DNA of 64,000 bases from Neostapfia colusana (Eukaryota > Streptophyta > Magnoliopsida > Poales > Poaceae), in contig JASWHV010000011.1 of NCBI GenBank assembly GCA_030760725.1, forward strand, positions 79,709,765 through 79,773,764, given 5' to 3'. A program made the translations under genes and the position numbers. Of this stretch, positions 56,234-64,000 are shown piece by piece. Each line of letters opens with the position of its first letter. Position 1 is the first letter of the stretch. Under the pieces are notes generated by a model that saw only the letters and a program-made list of their open reading frames with translations, did not search any database and had not been told where the DNA came from.

Positions 56234-57911
56234 TCAATCGACTATCACCCAAATCGAGTCATGTTTGTGAGACGTGAGAGGTAACCCGACTATGAAGTCC
56301 ATGTTGATATCCTCCCACTTCCATGCCGGAATATTCAAGGGTTGCAGCTGTCCGGCTTTACGCACATGGTCGGCATTCACTCGCCGACAAGTATCACATT
56401 CGGATACGTACTTCGCGATCTCTCTCTTCATCCGTGTCCATCAAAACCTGGTTTTCAGATTCTGGTATATCTTGTTGTTGCCCGGATGAATAGAATACTT
56501 GGACAAATGAGCTTCGTCCAAGATCTTCTTCCGAAGCTTCATGTCACGGGGTACCACTATACGGTCTTTAAACCATAGAGTGTCGTGATCATCTCTTCGG
56601 AAGCATTTCATTTCGCCATTCTCCATCCTTCTCCAAATGTGCGACATTCCCATGTCTTTCTTCTGAGCTTCCATAATCTCTTCTCGTATGGTAGGGACGA
56701 GAGCAAGATTATATAATGCCCCATGTGGAACCAAGTACAGACTCGACTCCTCCTCTTCATGTGGGGTGATGGACAGACTGTTGACATAGGATTTGTGGCT
56801 TAAGGCATCGACAACCACGTTTGCCTTTCCGGGATGGTAGTGAATCTCGATCTCATAGTCTTTGATCAGTTCTAGCCATCTCCGTTGCCGCATATTCAAC
56901 TCCTTTTGAGTGAATATATATTTCAGACTTTTGTGGTCGGTGTAGAGGTGCACTAAGTTCCCAAGCAAATAGTGCCTCCACATCTTCAAGGCCAATACCA
57001 CAGCAGCAAGCTCGAGATCATGAGTCGGATAGTGCTGCTCGTGGTTACGGAGTTGACGTGAGCCATAGACGACCACTCTTCCTCCTTGCATCAATACACA
57101 GCCAAGCACGATGCCGGATGCATCACAATATACGTCGAAGGGCTTGGTTGTATCCGGTTGAGCTAACACCGGGGCTGTTGCATCACTAATGCTTGGAAAG
57201 CTTCTTCACAAGCTGAGCTCCAAACATATTTGATCCCTTTCTTCAACAGTTTAGTAATCGGCTTAGCAAGCTTGGAGAAGTTCGAATGAATCTCCGGTAA
57301 TATCCTGCTAACCCGAGGAAACTTCTGACCTCGTGGACTGATGTGGGGGACTTCCATTTCAGCACTTGTTCGATTTTGCTTGGATCTACTGCAATGCCTT
57401 CTGCAGAAATAATGTGACCTAGAAATGGCACTTGGCTAATCCAAAACTCGCACTTGCTAAATTTGGCATAAAACTTATGGTCTCGCAATCGTTGGAGCAC
57501 GATATGCAAATGTTTGGCGTGTTCTTCCTCAGACTTGGAGTAAACCAAGATGTCATCTATGAACACCACCACAAACTTGTCCAACTCCGGCATGAACACT
57601 GAGTTCATGAGATTCATGAAGTGTGCCGGGGCGTTGGTGAGACCAAAGGACATGACGAGGTATTCATACAACTCATATCTCGTCGAGAAGGCCGTCTTTG
57701 GAATATCCTCCGTTCGAATCTTTATTTGATGATATCCAGAGCGAAGATCCATCTTTGAAAATACACTTGCACCCACAAGTTGATCGAATAAGATATCGAT
57801 GCGGGGCAGTGGATATTTATTCTTGATGGTGACGGCGTTGAGAGGCCGGTAGTCCACACACAACCTCAAAGTTTCATCCTTTTCTTCACAAACAACGCCG
57901 AGCATCCCCAT
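56234..57911 (-). pseudogene. Chromovirus reverse transcriptase, RNase H and integrase N-terminal part, broken
   Basis: RT begins LCVDYRPLNAVTIKNKYPLPRID (about 57870) and includes FSKMDLRSGYHQIKI and the catalytic VVVFIDDILVYSKSE (about 57570-57530), followed by FLGHIISAEGI and FLGLAGYYRRFI. A frameshift near 57285 and another near 57165 precede RNase H (PFDVYCDASGIVLGCVLMQ, YTDHKSLKYIF). The integrase zinc region has HLSKYSIHPGNNKIYQNLK and, after a TGA near 56441, CDTCRRVNADH; a further TGA follows at about 56235 before LTKSAHFIP. The RT active site is preserved, but the chain is not continuous. Confidence 0.9.
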
Positions 57912-58411
57912 GGCGAGGAACTCAGTCGAATGAAACCCTTCTTCATTAAGTCATTGAGCTGCTCCTTCAGTTCCACCAGCTCATTCGGAGCCATCTTGTA
58001 CGGTCTCCGTGAGATCGGTGTCGTCCCAGGTACAAGTTCAATCTTGAACTCGACATCCCTTTCGGGTGGCATGCCCGGGAGATCATCCGGAAAGACATCC
58101 GGGTATTCACGGACCACACGAATATCCTCAAGTTTTGTGGCTTCCGTATTATATGTGGCTGGAGCTTCTTGAACCGAACGGTCAAGAATAAGAACATGTG
58201 GTTCATGAAGTGGAGAGTTTAAACGAACCACACGTGGAATGATGTCAAGAACAGCACCATGGCGATGTAGCCATGACATTCCTAAAATGACATCAAGTTT
58301 CTGACTCTCTAACATAATTAGAGAAGTCGGATATAGATTTCCACCCAATTGTAATGGTGCTCTATAGACCATTCTATCAGTTGTTATTTTCCTACCCGGA
58401 GAGCATATCAA
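57866..58411 (-). pseudogene. Chromovirus protease C-terminal part and RT start
   Basis: This is the continuation of the protease behind the MITE: GRKITTDRMVYRAPLQLGG, LDVILGMSWLHRHGAVLD (the ILG-M-W-L motif) and VREYPDVFPDDLPGMPPERDVEF, the usual linker into RT, ending SSPWGCSALFVK. The frame changes near 57905, so RT continues in another frame. Confidence 0.85.
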
Positions 58412-58613
58412 GGCCCTGTTTGGCACGGCTTAAACTTGTTAAAAAAGCAGCTTGTCTGAAAAGCTGGTGAACAGCAGCTTAAACTTATATCCTGCTTTTA
58501 GTTCATTCTGAGAAGCAGCTGAACTAATAAGCTGCTGGAGAAGCTGACTGTTTGGTACACCCGCAACTTATTTTTATAAAAAAGCTGGTTCAGAAGCTGT
58601 GCCAAACAGAGCC
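58412..58613. mobile_element. Tourist/hAT-like MITE inside the chromovirus protease
   Basis: A 202-bp AGCAGCTT/AAGCTGCT-rich element with ends GGCCCTGTTTGGCAC and (inverted) GGCTCTGTTTGGCAC. CAA flanks both ends (58409-58411 and 58614-58616). It separates the protease N-terminal part (58620 upwards) from the C-terminal part (58411 downwards), so it was inserted after the retrotransposon integrated or into its source copy. Confidence 0.8.
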
Positions 58614-59984
58614 CAAGTATGAACTATTTGTGGGAATGATAGGCAGTTGATGTTTAATAACATAAGACTGACTTATGAAATTTTGGATGGCACCGGAGTT
58701 TAATAGTATGACTACGGGATGATCTAGGTAAGAGAACATACCCGCGAGGACGGGTTCTTCTTCCGGCACGTCTTCGATGGCTAAGTGGTGGACGTTGCCG
58801 GGTTTTGGTGCTGGTTTCTTGGGCTGATTACGGGGCTGATTAGCACCCTGATACGGTGCTGCACCCCTGCCCTGTCGCGGCTCGGGGCAGTCTCTTGAAA
58901 TATGCCCGACGCGGCCACACGTGAAGCCTGTGTAAGGTGTCGGGGTCCCGCCGACTTGAGGACGGAATCCCGGTGCACGCTGCTGAAACGGAGGTGCACG
59001 CGGAACCATCCTTTGCTGCTGCTGTTGCTGTGGTGGATACGTCAGTCGAAAGCCCGGCGCATTATATTGCCGACTGCGAAACAGAGGCGGTCGCGCCGGT
59101 GGCTGCCATCTCTGACCGGATGGTGAGTGATACACCACGCGGTATTTTTGTGGCATCCCACCACTGCTGCTCGTCAGCGCATTGCGTTTCCTCTTATCAG
59201 AACCGCGCTCGCGCTGAGCATTCTCTTGTAGGACCGCGGCATTAACGATATCGTTGAAGGTGCCGCGATTGCTTTGGGCGAGATGGACCTTCATCTTTGA
59301 ATTCAGGCCCCGGAAGAACGCGTTGCGCTTGTTGTCTTCCGTCCCCACAAATCCTGGCGCATACTGCGCCAGTCAGTTGAATAACCTGGAGTACTCATGA
59401 GCACTCCTCTCGCCTTGTTTCAGCGCCAGGAACTCCTGGAGCTTCATTTCCATAACCCCAGGAGGTATGTGGTAGGCGCGGAACGCCTCCCAGAACTCCG
59501 CCCACGTGATGGCATGGCCAGCTGGTAAGGAGGTGGTGTAGTTCGCCCACCAGGTATCGGCTTCTCCCTGAAGCTGTTGCGCTGCGTACAGCGCCTTCTG
59601 GTGTTCGGTGCATCGTAGTAGCCCGAACTTCGCCTCTAGAGTGCGGATAAAGCTGTCCGCCTCCAAAGGTTCTTCAGCCTCCGTGAAGACCGGTGGATGG
59701 GTCGCCAGGAATTCTGAATAAGAACTTTGTTGGGGCTGGCGTTGCCCATTGTCTTGGCGTCCTCCCGGATGGGACACATTTTGCTGCACCAACATCCACA
59801 GCAGCTCGGTTTGCTCGTCGCGCGAGCCGAGCACTGCGGCAAGAACCTCCGCAAGATTCCTTGGAAGTTCTGGCGGTGGAGGAGGTGGTTGCTGCTGCGT
59901 CGTGGTCTGCTCCGGAGGTGGAGACTCATCACCACGAACTTGACTCGGACCTCCCTCCTCTTGCGTTGAACGTGTCCGCACCAT
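58614..59984 (-). pseudogene. Chromovirus gag, zinc knuckle and protease start, broken
   Basis: Gag starts MVRTRSTQEEGG at 59984 and runs through FLATHPPVFTEAEEPLEADSFIRTLEAKF and AQQLQGEADTWWANYT to a TGA at about 59373. The frame continues with YAPGFVGTEDNKRNAFFRGLN. The zinc knuckle reads GFTCGRVGHISRDC, so the first Cys is Gly. The protease motif DSGA reads NSGA (LLNSGAIQNFIS, about 58690), which removes the catalytic Asp. It was clearly a normal chromovirus gag-protease before these changes. Confidence 0.9.
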
Positions 59985-61736
59985 TCTGCATTCAGATCAT
60001 TCAAATGATCAGCACATGTTGGTTTATTTCATCCAGTCTATACAATAATAATGCGAGAATGGAATAAACAGTACACATAATGGTCACACATATGGATAAA
60101 GTATAAACTTTATGCAACATATACATCCCTGGACCGTGTCACACGATCGAGTTCCAAAGTATTGAACTTTATGGGTTAAAAGTTCATTTCGACCATCGGG
60201 GTCACCACGGGATGTTAAGTGTGTTAGCATGCGTAATTCCTCGCTATTGTACTGGACCCAAACATGTACTCGTTCGAAATGATACGTTGAATGCAACAAC
60301 TTTTCGACTCCAACTCGCTGTTTTACAACAGCTACTGGACGTCGAATTGTGATACACTGTTTTGGTTGAAACACTTCAACGTGGTGCTCACTGTCCAGCT
60401 TCTGGTCCAGCTGACCAGTCTGGATAATTCAACAGCTTTTACCCCCTTAGAGGCAAAATCTGGACTAGCGTTCAACAACAAAGTTGTAGCACATTTTCTG
60501 CACTTTCCAACGGTGTCTTACTTGACCCTTAGAAATTTTTCTACAGGAGTTGTGGTTGAAATACAGAAAATTTCCAGAGAGCATTTTTGGTCTGCCCTGT
60601 TTCTTGGCAGTACCTACTCATCTGAGATTTTCACCCATTGGGAGGGAGATTTTGTTCTGGAGCTCTATAGAAAAGTTGTAGAGGACTTCTAAACCTTTCC
60701 AGAATGGTATCCCACACCTCCATTGGTTCAACCAATATCAAGTTATGCCCTGTTCAAATTCAGCAAAATTTCTGCCGAAAACAGAGAGATTATTCCTAAG
60801 CTTTTGAGATTGAACCTATACTCCCAATTGACTCTTAGTTCAATATAGGAGTTTACTAACCCCTAAATAAATTCCTAAACTTTATTTTGACTCTTTTCTT
60901 TGAAAATAAACTTTTATGCAGTCTCGGTACTACGTTTCCTTGCCAAAGAAAAATCCAAAACTGGTATCCCGGCATATATGTGTCAAATGGTGGAACTAAA
61001 GACGTCGCTCACAAACGGTTTCTACACGTCATGCACTAACGTGGTTAATGTACCTGCAGAAGAACACACAATAATGGTGCACACAAATGTTTTAACATTG
61101 CAGACAGTTCCATATCATAATAAAAACATACGGTCCGTATCATTGCCATACGGATCGTCCTTGAGTCAAGCCACGTCTCAAGGTACATGGTCGTGTTTTC
61201 ACACCACACGACGGGGAACCCGAGTAGAGCGCGAACGGGTCGTCACGGTTGGGAATTTTATCAACCCAACGGATACCACCTACTGCCTCATGACCGTTGA
61301 GGCACGCCGATGGCGAGCGCTGCGTATGACCCTTTGAACATTGAACGTTCAAGAGTTTCATACTATCGTGTTGCTTACCACACGATAGGGTATTCTTGCT
61401 TTTGCCTGAAGCACGCTGGAGATCAGCGTTTTCATATGCTCTCAGAACCATAGAGAGGTTCAGAGACTCATATTAACTACCGTGCCAAGCCACGGTATAC
61501 CATTCCATACTATTACTCGTATGGTGAGTTACCGCAATTGATCCACCTGCGGTAGCGTACCTTACCTCTTACCTGACGTTGGAGCGTCGTTACAGAATGT
61601 ATAACACATAAGTTAGCTTTTCCACCTTAGTAACTACTACTAGCATAGACCTTATGTGGGCTTAGTAACTAATCCTCCCTCGACTACTTCTAAATTTTCA
61701 AAATAGGCTCTTTTCGAGCGTGATATTCCCAATGCG
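59985..61736 (-). other. Chromovirus 5' untranslated leader
   Basis: About 1.75 kb lies between the primer-binding site and the gag ATG. No domain is readable in any frame; open frames at 60291-60692 and 60900-61337 are not supported. Long leaders are common in this lineage. Confidence 0.6.
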
Positions 61737-61748
61737 GCTCTGATACCA
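61737..61748 (-). promoter_or_regulatory. Primer-binding site (initiator Met tRNA type)
   Basis: GCTCTGATACCA on the plus strand is TGGTATCAGAGC on the minus strand, the perfect standard primer site, four bases after the 5' LTR end. Confidence 0.95.
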
Positions 61749-61752
61749 CGAC

Positions 61753-64000
61753 TGTGGGGACCACCCCATGGTTCGCCCACTCCGAGATCGCAGAGGGTGG
61801 TGCCGTACGATGCGGCACCCAATAGCACACACGAAAAGAATTAAGAACAACACATAAACTTTTATTTAATATAAAACAGCGGAAGTCTTTTACAAAACCT
61901 AATTAACAGCGGAAGTATTATAAAAAGATGGCCTCTCATCCTAACTATGCAAAAGTGCAACCGTCCAGCCCGGGGACGCTACACACTAGCAGCAAGTAAC
62001 CGGAGATCACGGCGGCGTGCAGGGCTCCAGCTCGGCCATGTACCCCGACGGGGGCATCGCCTCGTCCTCGGAACCTTCCTCATAACTCTCACCTGCACAC
62101 AGCTCAAATATTGCAACCGTGAGCACGAAGGCTTAGCAAGTCTTAACTGTCAACCCTAGGCATGGAACTCTACATGCAAGGATGTGTAAGATAGGAAAAG
62201 AACTTTGCAATAAAGACACGCCCACATATTGATGCTTACTTTCAGTTTTATAGCAACAGTTTATTGAGCCTTAGGCAGCCCTCACATCAGAAGTCCACAA
62301 TCAAACAGGAAACGCTTTCCTCCGATGTGGAGATGCCCAAAGTGGAATATAAACTTAATTAGCTCTATAACTACAACATACAAGGTTTCAAGACATTAAT
62401 AGTTCAATATAACATATTCAGTTGGCTTATTTCACTTGTTACTACGTCACAACGCAGTGAACAAGCGGGTACTCAAATAACCGCGAGGGACGGTGATTGC
62501 AATCAAGACACACACGGATAACACGTCACATACACCCACTTTTAGAAGCGTGATTCCACACCCCTTCCTACTCTGTTGTATGCAACAACCTTTCAAAGGC
62601 AACCCAAATGCCGAACCGGTCCATCCGTAACGGGCAGGAGGTCCCCGCATGGAGCATGACTGTGCCCACCGGCAGATTTACACCTTGCTACCCTCAACCC
62701 ACTCCTATTTACGGGTGGGTAAGCCTCGGCACCCAGGTTAACCAATTACATCGGTTTCCTGGTTCCCATATGCCAGTATGCATCCGATACTGTTCGATAC
62801 TTGTCCAGCAGGGCCGCACACGGACGGTCCTCAACCGACGCCAACAGGGCTACGCACGTGAGACCTCTGCTCACTGCATCCTATCCCCCCTGTTGGGTTT
62901 CATTTTCACAACTCAAGCCATTTTCTACCTCTTCTCATTCCATGTGATAAGGACTATCTTGCGAGTAGCTTCCAACCACCCGACTTCTACCGGATCCTAA
63001 ACATTAGCATGACATTCTCTACTCGTCGAGTTTGTAAACTACCCAACCCTTTATAGGAGTTAAAAAGGCTATGCAAGTGGGGTTTCAATCACCCTAACTA
63101 TAATGCATACATTTCAACTTAGACATAAGTGATACAAATGAAAAACTTTATAAAAGGTACTTAAGTGCAAACCGGGGCTTGCCTGGTTGCGAGTTAAATG
63201 GGAAGTCAGCTTCTGGTGGGAGGACATCCAAGGGCTCCGGTGCATCCTCAACTTCGGTCACTATATGAGATGTAACAAAATATATGTGTAAGTATTAAGG
63301 ACTTATAAGAATTGAACTTCTATTCATAGATACTGCTATTTAGGATCCTTAATTGGCTTTGGGATTTTTACAGTGGGTACTAGACTCTCTAAGGATGATC
63401 TGAACAAAATTTGGAGACATGTCATTGCATAATGTAGTCTTTAAAATTCCTACAAGTACAATGCTTCTCTGAATTTTGAGCCCAACTCAGGAGCTTTGAC
63501 ATAGTTAAAAGTGGAAAATCTCATTAGGGTAAGTCTCCATGGTTCTAACAAAATTTGTTTCACCATTTTTGGATCTACCAACAGAGATATATGAATTTTT
63601 GAAGTTGAACAGGGGTTCTGAAATAGTTTCTGTTTAAATTGGAATTTTCCAAATAAAGGCTGAACTTGGGAAGGCAGTTTAGCCTAGAAAATGAACTCCA
63701 ATGAAGCCCAAATTTGTACTGGAGATCAGTTACTATGAAAAGGACCAGCTGTACAAATTTGGGAATATTTCATAAAGAATTGCTCCTGTAATATATCCCT
63801 AAAGGATTTAGTAAAACTAATTCTACAGAAATTTCTGGACATTTTCATAGCATGCAATTTGTTTCTCTGTGAAGTACTCCTCCTGAGGATTCCAACAAAA
63901 TTGGTCTCACCCTTTTTGGAGTTTTCTACACAAAGTTATGGGTCTCCAAAGTTTGAACTGCATTAGGAAAATCTGGAAATGTTTAAATTTTGTCTGTGGA
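61753..64000 (-). repeat. Chromovirus 5' LTR, partial (window end)
   Basis: This is a direct repeat of 51264 to about 53510, starting TGTGGGGACCACCCC on the plus strand. It keeps the same order of blocks, including the TTTTATTTAATATAAAACAG region. The rest of the LTR lies beyond 64000. Confidence 0.93.

Larger units (their letters stand above)
51264..64000 (-). mobile_element. Chromodomain Ty3/gypsy (Del/Tekay-like) retrotransposon with 3.9-kb LTRs, cut by window end
   Basis: A left LTR (51264-55187), an internal region (55188-61752) with gag-pol on the minus strand, and the first 2.25 kb of the right LTR (from 61753). The PPT (AAGGGGGGAGGGA) and PBS are both in place. A complete chromodomain at the end of pol and very long LTRs fit the Tekay/Del lineage. 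Gag-pol carries stops, frameshifts, a MITE and a changed protease active site. The left flank is CTAAC; the right duplication is outside the window. Confidence 0.93.

Overview
This is a plant nuclear window, almost certainly from a grass. The clues are GT-AG multi-exon genes with GC-rich first exons, an Au-type tRNA-derived SINE, Stowaway- and Tourist-like MITEs, a CACTA element, and copia and Ty3/gypsy LTR retrotransposons that make up most of the DNA. The style suggests a panicoid grass (sorghum, sugarcane or Miscanthus type), but that is inference. There is no prokaryotic operon, CRISPR array or viral genome.

Layout. 1-2029 looks like the end of a large LTR on the minus strand, carrying a pyrimidine-rich minisatellite. 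3711-12910 holds fragments of one Ty3/gypsy family: a minus-strand LTR (3711-4930), and a divergently oriented plus-strand LTR (8612-9738) followed by degenerate gag, RNase H and integrase remnants. A PPR-like gene fragment lies between them. 13810-18598 is a six-exon gene for a predicted 338-aa membrane-type protein, with a SINE and two MITEs in its introns. 20046-25875 is a decayed minus-strand copia element. 26126-31735 is a near-complete Ty3/gypsy element with LTRs, PBS, PPT and a CTTCC target-site duplication. It sits in a GC-rich stretch just upstream of four exons of a chloroplast NDH subunit U (NdhU)-like gene, which also carries a frameshift, so that locus is probably a pseudogene. 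34645-34800 is a broken tonoplast aquaporin fragment. 35852-38402 is a non-autonomous CACTA element with TAT duplications and dense ACTTACGACGGC-type subterminal repeats. 39115-41052 is an LTR split by a second element.

The right part has two intact-looking genes. The first is a two-exon plastid MinE division-site factor (41693-43640). The second is an eight-exon minus-strand gene for a 484-aa WD40/beta-propeller-like protein (49241-44911), whose introns carry a SINE and a hAT-type element with an exact 8-bp duplication. A pseudo-tRNA-Pro lies at 51014-51084. From 51264 to beyond the window end is a minus-strand chromodomain Ty3/gypsy element with 3.9-kb LTRs and a broken gag-pol.

The genes do not form a pathway. 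Two (NdhU, MinE) encode products expected in plastids; the other two are uncharacterised. No undescribed biological system is apparent. The most informative signals are structural: TE insertions with readable duplications, an interrupted NdhU locus, an internal CACTA-end-like segment, divergent LTRs, and a consistent C-to-T/G-to-A signature in the retrotransposon nonsense codons.
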